From Caballeronia calidae (GTDB lineage Bacteria > Pseudomonadota > Gammaproteobacteria > Burkholderiales > Burkholderiaceae), in assembly GCF_900044055.2 (NCBI RefSeq), contig NZ_FCOX02000070.1:1-32162 (forward strand): a stretch of DNA of 32,162 bases, given 5' to 3'. The notes under the pieces are model-generated. The model was not told the origin of the DNA. It was given only the letters and a program-made list of their open reading frames with translations, and did not search any database. Shown in pieces: positions 22,706 to 30,746 of the stretch. The position numbers and the translations under genes are program-made. Numbering within the stretch: position 1 is the stretch's first letter; every line of letters starts with the position of its first letter.

Positions 22706-24637
22706 TCACGGCTCCACGACGTTGAACTCGCCGTCGAACTTGTCGAGCGTGCCGAGCAAGGCCTTGAAGACGGCGCCGTCGCCTTCGAAGCGCATGCTGC
22801 CGTCGCCCAGCGCGTCGATGAAGCCCGTCTCGCCGCAAAGGATGCGGTTCAGCAAGTCGCGCGTCATCGCGACCGTCACATGCGGCGGCTGCGATGCCGG
22901 CACCGCCGACCACGTCAGCGCGCCATGCTGCAGATTGAGCCTGAAGCGCTTGCCGATATCGGTGAACTGCCAGTCGATGCGCGCGCTCATGTGCTGCGCC
23001 TTCAGGCCGTCGACGCGAACCGCGAGGTAATCGAAGAACATTTCCTCGGTGATCGCGCAGACCATGTCGCGGCTGCGTCCGGCGAACTCGGTGACCGACC
23101 GGCGTCCTTCGCGCAACTCGCGCGCGCCGAGCATGAACGCGTTGCGCCATGTCGCCGATTCCGCCTGATAGCCCATCTGTTCGAGCGCCGCCGCGCCCAG
23201 TTCGCGCGCTTCGCGTAATTGCGGCTGCGCGAAGACGAGGTGATTCATCACCTGCGCGACCCAGCGATATTCGCCCTTTTCGTAGTCCCTGCGCGCGCGA
23301 TCGAGAATCGCGTCAGCGCCGCCCATATATTCGACGTAACGCGGCGCGGACATCTCCGGCGGCAATGCGTGCAGGTTCGAAGGATTGCCGTCGTACCAGC
23401 TCAAATATTGCTGATAGATCGCCTTCACGTTGTGCGACACCGTGCCGTAGTAGCCGCGCGTGTGCCACAGCGCGCGAAGCGCGTCGGGCAGACGCATGAC
23501 TTCCGCGATCTCGGCGGCATTCAGGCCGCGGTTCATCATGCGCACGGTCTGATCGTGCAGGAACTTGTACAGATCGCGCTGCGCTTCGAGATAGCTCACG
23601 ATGCGCTCGCTGCCCCACGTCGGCCAGTTGTGTTGCGCGAAGACCACTTCGGCGTCGCGCCCGAAGCGCTCCAGCGATTCGCCGAGATAGCGCGCCCAGC
23701 GCTGCGCATTGCGCACGTTCGCGCCGCGCAAGGGACAGAGGTTGTGCAGCGAGCGCGTGCCGTTCTCCGCGAGGTTGAGCGCGCGCTCCTGCGGAAAATA
23801 GAAGTGCATTTCGGCGGGCGCTTCGCTTTCGGGCGTGAGCTGAAACACGATCTCGATACCGTCGATGACGTGCGTCTCCGTCATGTCGCTGATGAGCTGC
23901 GTCGGCGGAATCAGCGTGATCGTGCCGCGCGGGATGGTCTTGCCCATGCCGGAGTCGATCTGGCAGCACGCGTTGCGCGCGAGCGTGTGCCCGAACTGGA
24001 ACTGCGCGCGGCGGGCCATCGCGGGCCCGGCCATCACGTTTTCGGACACCGCCTCTTCCATGAAGCCGGCGGGCGCGATGATCTTCGTGCGCCCCGCGTT
24101 CACGTCCGCGTCGCAGGTGACGCCGCGCACACCGCCGAAGTGATCCGCGTGGCTATGGCTGTAGATGACGGCCACCACCGGCCGCTTCGGACGATGCGCA
24201 AAATACAGCTCGAGCGCCGCCGCCGCCGTCTCCTTGCAAGTCAAGGGATCGATGACGATGAGCCCGCTATTGCCTTCGATGAACGTCACGTTCGAGACAT
24301 CGAAGCCGCGCACCTGAAAGATGCGCTCGGTCACGCGAAAAAGGCCATGCAGCGTATTGATGCGCGCATGCCGCCACAGCGCCGGATGCGCGGACGCGGG
24401 CGCGCGCGCTTCGTCGAGAAAGCCGTAATCCGCGAGGCTCCAGATCAATTGATCGTAGGCGCCGCGCACTTCCGCATCGGGAATCGTGCCGATGAAACCA
24501 CGGCGCGCGTCGGCCTCTTCGTCGGGATCATCCGGCGGAAGCTCCTGCAACGCGAGTGCCTGCGCCGCCATGGTTGCCTGCGTCGGCGGCAGCGAGGTAA
24601 AAGGCTGTGCGAGTTCGATGTGTTCCTGATTTGCCAT
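22706..24637 (-). CDS. SdsA-like alkylsulfatase (metallo-beta-lactamase fold)
   Basis: 643 aa, the usual length for the class III alkylsulfatase family. The N-terminal metallo-beta-lactamase domain has the zinc motif SHSHADHFGG (His161, His163, Asp165, His166) preceded by NSGLIVIDPLTCKETA. A helical dimerisation domain follows (HTRGYYGTVSHNVKAIYQ, then WYDGNP), and the C-terminal SCP2-like domain comes last. Enzymes of this family hydrolyse long-chain primary alkyl sulfates such as SDS to alcohol and sulfate. There is no signal peptide, although homologues such as P. aeruginosa SdsA1 are secreted; a cytosolic form is therefore likely here. The GMC oxidoreductase gene, 68 nt upstream on the same strand, could oxidise the alcohol released. 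Confidence 0.92.
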   Translation of the reverse strand: MANQEHIELAQPFTSLPPTQATMAAQALALQELPPDDPDEEADARRGFIGTIPDAEVRGAYDQLIWSLADYGFLDEARAPASAHPALWRHARINTLHGLFRVTERIFQVRGFDVSNVTFIEGNSGLIVIDPLTCKETAAAALELYFAHRPKRPVVAVIYSHSHADHFGGVRGVTCDADVNAGRTKIIAPAGFMEEAVSENVMAGPAMARRAQFQFGHTLARNACCQIDSGMGKTIPRGTITLIPPTQLISDMTETHVIDGIEIVFQLTPESEAPAEMHFYFPQERALNLAENGTRSLHNLCPLRGANVRNAQRWARYLGESLERFGRDAEVVFAQHNWPTWGSERIVSYLEAQRDLYKFLHDQTVRMMNRGLNAAEIAEVMRLPDALRALWHTRGYYGTVSHNVKAIYQQYLSWYDGNPSNLHALPPEMSAPRYVEYMGGADAILDRARRDYEKGEYRWVAQVMNHLVFAQPQLREARELGAAALEQMGYQAESATWRNAFMLGARELREGRRSVTEFAGRSRDMVCAITEEMFFDYLAVRVDGLKAQHMSARIDWQFTDIGKRFRLNLQHGALTWSAVPASQPPHVTVAMTRDLLNRILCGETGFIDALGDGSMRFEGDGAVFKALLGTLDKFDGEFNVVEP

Positions 24638-24705
24638 GACCGTGTCCTTTATCCGCGCGCCGAAGCGAGAGCGACTTGCGCCCGCCGCCGCGCGCTGCGT
24701 TCGTC

Positions 24706-26463
24706 TTATCCGTTATTCGAGGTATCGAGCGAGTAGCGGGCGTCGCCCGCCTGCGCCGCATGGGCCGCGCTGGAAGGGCCTTCGAGGCGCCGGCCGCGAA
24801 TGAGATCCGCGGCCTTCTCTCCGATCATGATCGCGGGTGCATTCGTGTTGCCGCCGATGAGCGTCGGCATGACCGATGCATCGGCGACGCGCAAGCCTTC
24901 CACGCCGCGCACGCGCAGCGTGGGATCGACGACGGCCATGTCATCCACGCCCATCTTGCAGGTGCCGACCGGATGAAACAGCGTGTCGGCGTGCGTGCGG
25001 ATGTAGTCGCGCAGCATGCGCTCGTCGCCGTCGCCCGAGCCGAAGCTTTCGGCATGGAGTTCGCGCCCGCCCGCCTCGGCGAGCGCGGGCTGCGCGAATA
25101 TCTTGCGGATGAGGCGCAGGCCCGTGACGAGCGTGTCCATGTCGGAATCGACGCTGAAATAGCGTGGATCGATGAGCGGCGCCTCGCGCATGTCGGCCGA
25201 TTTGAGCCGCACGACGCCGCGGCTCGCGGGGCGCAGATTGGTGGCGTGACAGCTGTATCCCGGCGGCCCCTTCTTGCCGATGTTCTCGCCGCGCGCCGTC
25301 ACGAGCGCGCAGATGAACGAGAGCTGGATATCCGGCTCCGCGAGTCCGGGCCGGCTGCGCACGAAGCCGCCCGCCTCCGCGACGTTCGAGGAGAACATGC
25401 CCCTGCGCTCGCGCCGGTAGCGCATCAGTTCCGGAATCATGTGCAGGATGTTGCGCAAGGTGTAGCCGAACAGTTCCGTGGTCGGCACGACCTTCTTGAT
25501 CGTCACGTCGATGTGATCCTGAAGGTTCTCGCCAACGCCCGGCAGATCGCAGATGACCGGCACGCCGCTCGCACGCAGATGCGCCCCCGGCCCGATGCCC
25601 GATGCCATCAGCAGTTGCGGCGAGTTGAACGCGCCCGCGCTCAGAATCACTTCGCGCCGTGCGCGCAGCGTGCGCTCGACGCCATCGCGCTCGACGCGCA
25701 CGCCGGTGGCGCGCCGGCCTTCGAACTCGATGCGCAAGGCAAGCGTGTCTGTCATCACGGCGAGGTTGCCGCGCCCGTTGTTGAATGCCGTGTCGGCTGC
25801 GTCACCGCGATGCAGATAGGCGCGCGAGCTGTTCCAGCGCTCGCCGTTATGCTGCGTGACCTGATAGAGACCCGCGCCGTCCTGGTCCTGACCGTTGAAA
25901 TCGTCATTGAACGGAATGCCCGCCTGCGCGGCTGCTTCGATGAAGCGGCGGCTGAACGGATTGGGCGTTCGCAAGTCGTTCACGTGAAGCGGGCCGTTCG
26001 CGCCGTGATAGACGGCGTCGCGCGCGGTGGACAGGCGGCCGTTTGCTTCGGCGCGCTGAAAGTACGGCAGCACGTCATCGTAGCGCCACCCACGGCAGCC
26101 GAGCTCCGCCCAATGGTCATAGTCGTTGCGATGTCCGCGGATATAGACCATGCCGTTGATCGAGGAACTGCCGCCCAGCCCGCGCCCGCGCGGCTGAAAC
26201 GAGCGGCGGTTGTTCAGCGCGGGCTGCGGCGTGCTCATGTAGCCGTAGTTGCGCGGCCCGGGCCTGACCGCGAGCTTGCCGACGCCGATCGGCGTCCAGA
26301 CCGTGAAGTGATGATCGTCCGGTCCCGGCTCGATCAGCGCGACGGTAACGCCATGCTCTTCGGCGAGCCTGCCCGCCACCGCACATCCCGCTGAACCCGC
26401 TCCGACCACGATGTAGTCGAATTCATCGCTCACGTCCGTTCCGGACCCATGATTCGCCGCCAT
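24706..26463 (-). CDS. GMC-family FAD oxidoreductase (choline/alcohol dehydrogenase type)
   Basis: 585 aa. FAD-binding motif DYIVVGAGSAGCAVAGRL at the N-terminus (GAGSAG residues 21-26), GGSSSINGMVYIRGHRNDYD (GMC signature 1), the second signature in ILSAGAFNSPQLLMASGIG, and the C-terminal active-site block HPVGTCKMG with GNTNAP. This is the alcohol/choline dehydrogenase group, which oxidises a primary alcohol to an aldehyde. It is upstream of the alkylsulfatase on the same strand. A sulfatase plus alcohol dehydrogenase pair would make chemical sense for fatty alkyl sulfate use; this is inference. It begins 263 nt past the allA stop, beyond a terminator, so it is likely a separate unit from the purine operon. 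Confidence 0.93.
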   Translation of the reverse strand: MAANHGSGTDVSDEFDYIVVGAGSAGCAVAGRLAEEHGVTVALIEPGPDDHHFTVWTPIGVGKLAVRPGPRNYGYMSTPQPALNNRRSFQPRGRGLGGSSSINGMVYIRGHRNDYDHWAELGCRGWRYDDVLPYFQRAEANGRLSTARDAVYHGANGPLHVNDLRTPNPFSRRFIEAAAQAGIPFNDDFNGQDQDGAGLYQVTQHNGERWNSSRAYLHRGDAADTAFNNGRGNLAVMTDTLALRIEFEGRRATGVRVERDGVERTLRARREVILSAGAFNSPQLLMASGIGPGAHLRASGVPVICDLPGVGENLQDHIDVTIKKVVPTTELFGYTLRNILHMIPELMRYRRERRGMFSSNVAEAGGFVRSRPGLAEPDIQLSFICALVTARGENIGKKGPPGYSCHATNLRPASRGVVRLKSADMREAPLIDPRYFSVDSDMDTLVTGLRLIRKIFAQPALAEAGGRELHAESFGSGDGDERMLRDYIRTHADTLFHPVGTCKMGVDDMAVVDPTLRVRGVEGLRVADASVMPTLIGGNTNAPAIMIGEKAADLIRGRRLEGPSSAAHAAQAGDARYSLDTSNNG

Positions 26464-26648
26464 GCCGATGTCGTCTCCGTTGTTATCGGTTGCTCTGGCT
26501 CGGGGCGCATCGTCCGCGACGAGACGCCAACGCGAGCAGTCCGTCGAGGGTAAGGCGGGGCGAATGAAGGCTCAACGCATGATTCGGGTGGGACGCGGGG
26601 AATATCGGGGGGGAGGTGTGCGAACGATTTGGACCGCAAACGGGCCGC

Positions 26649-26683
26649 AAAAACAAAGAGGACCGGAATCGCTTCCGGTCCTC
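26649..26683 (-). terminator. Rho-independent terminator of the puuE-uraD-alc-allA operon
   Basis: An 11-bp perfect stem (GAGGACCGGAA 26658-26668 with TTCCGGTCCTC 26673-26683) has a 4-nt loop. On the minus strand it is followed by TTTGTTTTT. It lies 44 nt beyond the allA stop at 26727. Confidence 0.85.
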
Positions 26684-26695
26684 GATGAAACGCCG

Positions 26696-26715
26696 GCCAG
26701 CCGTGCACGGCTGGC
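26696..26715. other. 20-nt perfect palindrome between allA and its terminator
   Basis: GCCAGCCGTGCACGGCTGGC (26696-26715) is self-complementary with no loop. It sits between the allA stop (26727) and the terminator at 26649-26683, giving two stems in tandem. It may protect the 3' end of the operon transcript or be a protein site. Confidence 0.4.
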
Positions 26716-26726
26716 GTCAGGCCGAC

Positions 26727-27233
26727 TCAACGCATCGCTTCGTCAGTCAGCCACAGCGATTCCTTCAGATCCTGCTCGTTGAGGTTATGCCCTTCACCGC
26801 CGCCCCGATCGACGACGATGAAATCGCTCACCTTGCCGAGCGCGAGCAGCGGATGGTGCCACACGCCTTTCGCATAGTTCACGCCCTGCCAGCCGCGCGT
26901 GACGAAGGCACGAATCTTCGACTCGTCGAGATCGCCGGCGGGCGCGACGACCACGATATACGGCCGGTCGTCGAGCGGAATGAACGCCTGGCTGCCGAGC
27001 GGATGACGCTCCATCATCTTGATCTCGAACGGCAGCGCGCGCGGCTGTCCGCGAAAGAGATTCACGAGCGTGTGGCCGCCCTGCTCTTCCACGTCCACGT
27101 TGCACAGATCGTGAAAGCGGATCGTGGTGCCGAGGTTGATCGGGATCTGCTTCGCGCCATCGAGTTCGATGACATCGCCATAAGGCTTGAACGCAGCGCG
27201 CGTCAACGGTTCGATAGCGAGCTTTTTCATCAT
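26727..27233 (-). CDS. allA: Ureidoglycolate lyase
   Basis: 168 aa. AllA family, cupin-like fold, cleaving (S)-ureidoglycolate to glyoxylate and urea. Signatures: EPLTRAAFKPYGDVIEL at the N-terminus, FRGQPRALPFEIKMMERHPLGSQAF (split across the core), and GVNYAKGVWHHPLLAL. The ATG at 27233 overlaps the allantoicase stop in the form ATGA, so the two are translationally coupled; a second ATG follows directly. The frame stays open upstream through the allantoicase gene, but that extension is antisense-like noise. It is the last gene of the operon and is followed by a palindrome and a terminator. Confidence 0.95.
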   Translation of the reverse strand: MMKKLAIEPLTRAAFKPYGDVIELDGAKQIPINLGTTIRFHDLCNVDVEEQGGHTLVNLFRGQPRALPFEIKMMERHPLGSQAFIPLDDRPYIVVVAPAGDLDESKIRAFVTRGWQGVNYAKGVWHHPLLALGKVSDFIVVDRGGGEGHNLNEQDLKESLWLTDEAMR

Positions 27234-28240
27234 GCGAGGGTTCCGAAGAGACGCAGGCGCGACACGCCGCCGTCGGGATAGATATTGAAGCGCACGTGCG
27301 TGACGGGACCGAGCGCCGCCAGTTCCGATTCGAAGAAGTGCTGCTTGTCCATCTGCAGCTTCTGCTCGCCGAGCAGGACCGGCCAGAACATCGCCTGCGT
27401 GACGAGCGAGCTGTCCGTGCCGCCCTTCACATACGCGGCCTGCAGCGAGCAGCGGTCCGGATAGTTGCCCTTGAAGTGCGCGGTATCCACTTCGACCTTC
27501 TTGATGATGCCCGGCTGCGCCAGCGCGACGATGCACCAGTCGTTGCCCGGCTCGCGGCGGCGGCGCGTTTCCCAGCCGTCGCCCATGTTCACGCCGCGGC
27601 CCGGCATCAGCAGCGTCGATGCGAGACCGAAGTGCTGGTTGTTCGTGCCGACCATGTACGCGCCGTTTTCCATCGCGCCGAGATCGACGAGCGCGTTCTT
27701 GTCCGCGTTGGTCCAGTCGAGCTGCGGCTGGCCATACACGCGCAGACGCGCGATGCCGCCATCCGGATAGACGTTCACGCGCAGATGCGTGAACGGCTGT
27801 TCGGCCTTCACGTCGAGATAGTGGTGGCTGTTGCCCTGCAGTGTCGTCGACGGGACGATTTCGGTCCATTGCGTCGACTGGTTCGGCGCGCCTTCGACGA
27901 CATGCGCGCCTTCGATCGACGCCGCCGGCGGGAAGTTGCCGGTGAAGTGGCTCGTGTCGACGTCGATGCCCTTGATCACGCCCGGACGCGCCAGCTTGAC
28001 GACGCACCAGTCATAGCCCGTGGTGCGCTTGCGGCGGGTTTCCCAGCCGTCCATCCACTTGCCGTGATCGTCGAACTTGCCGGGGATGAACACCGCCGGC
28101 TCGGGGTTCAGCATGCGCTCCTTCGGCGCGAAGAAATCGTCGCTCGCCTCGAGCGCCTGCGCGCCGAGACGCGGGTCCGCGAGGTTCACATAGCGGCGCG
28201 TGAATTCGGGCGCGTTGGGATCGAGTGTCGGAATTGCCAT
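27230..28240 (-). CDS. alc: Allantoicase
   Basis: 336 aa. Two repeated allantoicase domains: the first with LADPRLGAQALEASDDFFAP, DGWETRRKRTTGYDWCVVKL and VDTSHFTGNFPP; the second with MGDGWETRRRREPGNDWCIVAL and VDTAHFKGNYPD. The repeat of the GWETRR and WC(V/I)V motifs in each half is diagnostic. The enzyme hydrolyses allantoate to ureidoglycolate and urea in the cytosol. Gene order is uraD, then alc after 41 nt, then allA overlapping by 4 nt, matching the order of reaction steps. Confidence 0.96.
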   Translation of the reverse strand: MAIPTLDPNAPEFTRRYVNLADPRLGAQALEASDDFFAPKERMLNPEPAVFIPGKFDDHGKWMDGWETRRKRTTGYDWCVVKLARPGVIKGIDVDTSHFTGNFPPAASIEGAHVVEGAPNQSTQWTEIVPSTTLQGNSHHYLDVKAEQPFTHLRVNVYPDGGIARLRVYGQPQLDWTNADKNALVDLGAMENGAYMVGTNNQHFGLASTLLMPGRGVNMGDGWETRRRREPGNDWCIVALAQPGIIKKVEVDTAHFKGNYPDRCSLQAAYVKGGTDSSLVTQAMFWPVLLGEQKLQMDKQHFFESELAALGPVTHVRFNIYPDGGVSRLRLFGTLA

Positions 28241-28281
28241 TGTCTTCGTCCTTGGATTCGTTCGGTTGCGGTGAAGGCGGA

Positions 28282-28803
28282 TTACGCTGCGATCAGGTCG
28301 TTCAACCTGAAGCGCGCGATCCGGTAAATCTGATCGAGACTCGTGCGAAGCTCCTCGGCGCGGTCGTGATTCACGCGCGCCTCGAAGTTCGCGATGATGC
28401 CGTGACGGTCATAGCCGCGCACGGCGAGAATGAAGGGAAAGCCGAACTTCTGGCGATACGCCGTATTCAGCGCCTGCAGCTTGTCGAACTCTTCCTGCGT
28501 GCAGAGATCGAGGCCCGCGCCGCTCTGCTCGCGCGTCGATTCGGCCGTCAGTTCGCCGCGCACCGCCGCCTTGCCCGCGAGCTCCGGGTGCGCGTTGATG
28601 AGCGCGAGCTGTTTCTCGTCGCCTGCTTTCTCCACGATGTGCGACATCGCCGCATGAAGGGAATCGATGTCCCGGAAGGGTCGCTGTTGCGCCGCCGCTT
28701 CCGGCACCCACGGCGAATGCTCGAAGATGCCCGCGAGCACCGTCACGAACGTGTCGGCGGGCATGGTGTTGAGTTGGTCGAGTGTGTATTGCATCGCCTT
28801 CAT
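28282..28803 (-). CDS. uraD: OHCU decarboxylase UraD
   Basis: 173 aa. 2-oxo-4-hydroxy-4-carboxy-5-ureidoimidazoline decarboxylase, producing (S)-allantoin. Family features: an N-terminal helical part with FEHSPWVPEAA, the catalytic His72 in INAHPELAG, SGAGLDLCTQEEF, YRQKFGFPFILAVRG, and the C-terminal EARVNHDRAEELRTSLDQIYRIARFRL. The start overlaps the puuE stop by four nt (ATGA), which couples translation. Placing OHCU decarboxylase and allantoinase side by side avoids the need for spontaneous decay of OHCU to racemic allantoin. Confidence 0.96.
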   Translation of the reverse strand: MKAMQYTLDQLNTMPADTFVTVLAGIFEHSPWVPEAAAQQRPFRDIDSLHAAMSHIVEKAGDEKQLALINAHPELAGKAAVRGELTAESTREQSGAGLDLCTQEEFDKLQALNTAYRQKFGFPFILAVRGYDRHGIIANFEARVNHDRAEELRTSLDQIYRIARFRLNDLIAA

Positions 28804-29750
28804 GCCGCCGTCCCGTGGTTAGCTTGTTCGAAAGGATGTTGCTCACGCCAGTGACGCGCGATATCGACACGTCGCGTGACCCACACGCGGTCGTGCTTCT
28901 CGATGTGATCGAGAAATTTCTGCAGGCCGCGGAAGCGCCCGGGGCGTCCGAGCAGACGGCAATGCATGCCGATGGAAAGCATCTTCGGCGCTTCGTCGCC
29001 TTCTTCGTAGAGCACGTCGAACGCGTCTTTCAGATACGTGAAGAAGTGATCGCCCGTGTTGAAGCCTTGCGGCGTCGCGAAGCGCATGTCGTTGGTGTCG
29101 AGCGTGTACGGCACGATCAGATGCGGCTTCTTCTCGCCGCCCGTGACTTCCACTTCGGTCCAGAACGGCAGGTCGTCGCCGTAATTGTCCGAGTCGTAGA
29201 GGAAGCCGCCGTATTCCGCGACCAGACGATGCGTGTTGGGACTGTCGCGCCCGGTGTACCAGCCGAGCGGACGCACGCCCGTCACGCGCTCGATCGCTTC
29301 CATGCCGAGGCGCATATGCTCGGCCTCGCGCTCCGGCGACATGTCCTGGTAATGGATCCAGCGATATCCGTGACAGGCGATCTCATGCCCTAGCTCGACG
29401 AACGCCTTGCCGAGTTCCGGATGCCGCTCGATGGCCATGCCGACGCCGAAGATCGTGAGCGGCAGGCCGCGCTTCTCGAACTCGCGCAGAATGCGCCACA
29501 CGCCCGCCCGAGAGCCGTATTCGTAGATCGACTCCATGCTCATGTGACGCGACGGATATGCCGCCGCGCCGACGATTTCCGACAGGAACTGCTCCGAGCC
29601 CGGATCGCCGTGCAGCACGCAGTTCTCACCGCCTTCTTCGTAATTGAGCACGAATTGCACGGCGACGCGCGCGCGTCCCGGCCAGTTCGCCTGGACCGGG
29701 TGGCGGCCGTAGCCGATCAGGTCGCGTGGATATTTCGGATCGAGTGACAT
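28800..29750 (-). CDS. puuE: Allantoinase PuuE (polysaccharide-deacetylase type)
   Basis: 316 aa. The metal-independent allantoinase family related to NodB polysaccharide deacetylases, opening allantoin to allantoate. Features: YPRDLIGYGRHPVQANWPG at the start, QFVLNYEEGGENCVLHGD, GVWRILREFEKRGLPLTIF, GHEIACHGYRWIHYQDMS, GWYTGRDSPNTHRL, and SIGMHCRLLGRPGRF near the end. This is distinct from the cyclic amidohydrolase allantoinase AllB. It is the first gene of the puuE-uraD-alc-allA operon. The 144-nt gap behind it, which holds the terminator of the racemase gene, must also contain the promoter. Confidence 0.96.
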   Translation of the reverse strand: MSLDPKYPRDLIGYGRHPVQANWPGRARVAVQFVLNYEEGGENCVLHGDPGSEQFLSEIVGAAAYPSRHMSMESIYEYGSRAGVWRILREFEKRGLPLTIFGVGMAIERHPELGKAFVELGHEIACHGYRWIHYQDMSPEREAEHMRLGMEAIERVTGVRPLGWYTGRDSPNTHRLVAEYGGFLYDSDNYGDDLPFWTEVEVTGGEKKPHLIVPYTLDTNDMRFATPQGFNTGDHFFTYLKDAFDVLYEEGDEAPKMLSIGMHCRLLGRPGRFRGLQKFLDHIEKHDRVWVTRRVDIARHWREQHPFEQANHGTAA

Positions 29751-29807
29751 GGCTGGCGTTGAGATCAGGCGTTGAAATTACGGGATTGTTGACGATTCAG
29801 TGTAGCT

Positions 29808-29852
29808 AAAAGACCCGGACGCGCCCATACATCAGGGCAGATAATCCGGGTC
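29808..29852 (-). terminator. Possible terminator after the racemase gene
   Basis: GACCCGGA (29812-29819) and TCCGGGTC (29845-29852) are an 8-bp perfect inverted repeat with a 25-nt loop. On the minus strand the stem is followed by TTTT. It lies 43 nt past the stop at 29895 and before the puuE start. The long loop makes it only a moderate candidate. Confidence 0.45.
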
Positions 29853-29894
29853 ACGTCATTGGTATGTGTCCCGGCAAATTTCGTGAACGCGCCA

Positions 29895-30629
29895 TCAGCG
29901 CGGGCTGAAATCGCCCAGCACGCCGTCGTAGCGTTTCGCGAGCGGGCGCGCGTAGTCGCCGCGTTTTGCCGTATGAAGTTTGAGCGCGATCAGCGCCTCC
30001 GCCCATTTCACCGCCGCCGTCACGCCCTCCACGACCGGCGCGCCGATCGCGTCCTCCACCTCGCGGCAGAACTCCGCCATGCCCGCGCAGCCGAGCACGA
30101 TGGCGTCCGAGCCGTCCTCGTCGAGCGCGCGCCGGCATTCGTCGATGATCGTCTGGCGCGCGGGCGAGCCCGGCACGTCCAGTTCCAGCACGGGGACATC
30201 CGTGGCACGGACGTTCTTGCAGAAGCGCGTCATGCCGTAGCGTTCCGCCAGATGCCACGCCATGCCGCAGGTACGCTGCAGGGTCGTCACGACCGAAAAT
30301 CCCGGCGCGATGACGCTCGCCGCGTGCATCGCCGCTTCCGCGATGCCGATCACGGGACCTCGCGCCAGTTCACGGGCGGCGTAGAGGGCCGGGTCGCCGA
30401 AGCAGGCGATCACGTAGCCGTCGAAGCCCTGTTTCTCGCCGGCTTCCACTTCCGCCAGCAGCCCGAGCGACGCGATGGCCTCGTCGTAATAGCCTTCGAT
30501 GGACGGCGGCCCCATCGTCGGGCTGACGGCGACGATCTCCGTGCCGGGCGCGGCGACTTCGCGCGCGCAGCGGCCCATCGAGTCGGTCATGCGCTGCGTG
30601 GTGTTCGGGTTGATGAGTTTGATGCGCAT
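29895..30629 (-). CDS. Asp/Glu/hydantoin racemase family protein, probable allantoin racemase
   Basis: 244 aa. It opens RIKLINPNTTQRMTDSM, typical of hydantoin/allantoin racemases. The two catalytic cysteines are visible: Cys76 in VIACFGDP and Cys181 in IVLGCAGM, close to the positions in Klebsiella HpxA allantoin racemase as I remember them. Allantoin racemase interconverts (R)- and (S)-allantoin so that racemic allantoin from uptake or spontaneous decay can be used. Its place between an NCS1 permease and puuE supports this over a hydantoin role. AGGAG lies six nt before the ATG. A strong hairpin stands directly upstream (30644-30678). Confidence 0.88.
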   Translation of the reverse strand: MRIKLINPNTTQRMTDSMGRCAREVAAPGTEIVAVSPTMGPPSIEGYYDEAIASLGLLAEVEAGEKQGFDGYVIACFGDPALYAARELARGPVIGIAEAAMHAASVIAPGFSVVTTLQRTCGMAWHLAERYGMTRFCKNVRATDVPVLELDVPGSPARQTIIDECRRALDEDGSDAIVLGCAGMAEFCREVEDAIGAPVVEGVTAAVKWAEALIALKLHTAKRGDYARPLAKRYDGVLGDFSPR

Positions 30630-30643
30630 TGCTTTCTCCTGTG

Positions 30644-30678
30644 GACCAGAGCGGGCGCTTTGGCGCCTGACTCTGGTC
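30644..30678. other. Stem-loop directly upstream of the racemase ribosome binding site
   Basis: GACCAGAG (30644-30651) pairs with CTCTGGTC (30671-30678), and GGCGC (30654-30658) with GCGCC (30663-30667) forms an inner stem. It begins a few nt from the racemase Shine-Dalgarno. There is no T-tract on either strand, so it does not look like an intrinsic terminator. It might modulate translation or mark an mRNA processing site between the permease and racemase genes. Confidence 0.4.
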
Positions 30679-30746
30679 TCATGCTTCGGTGCGAAACTGC
30701 CTTGGAAGGCGCTCTCAGGTTCTATCTTTCGTTATAGGCGCTTTGT

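Noticed and set aside
23219..26394. Long plus-strand frames opposite the alkylsulfatase and GMC genes
   Set aside because: Antisense artefacts; motifs on the minus strand (SHSHADH, GAGSAG, HPVGTCKMG) fix the coding strand.
27234..28007. N-terminal extension of the allA reading frame through the allantoicase gene
   Set aside because: The extension is out of frame with allantoicase and Arg-rich; the ATGA overlap at 27233 gives a normal-length AllA.
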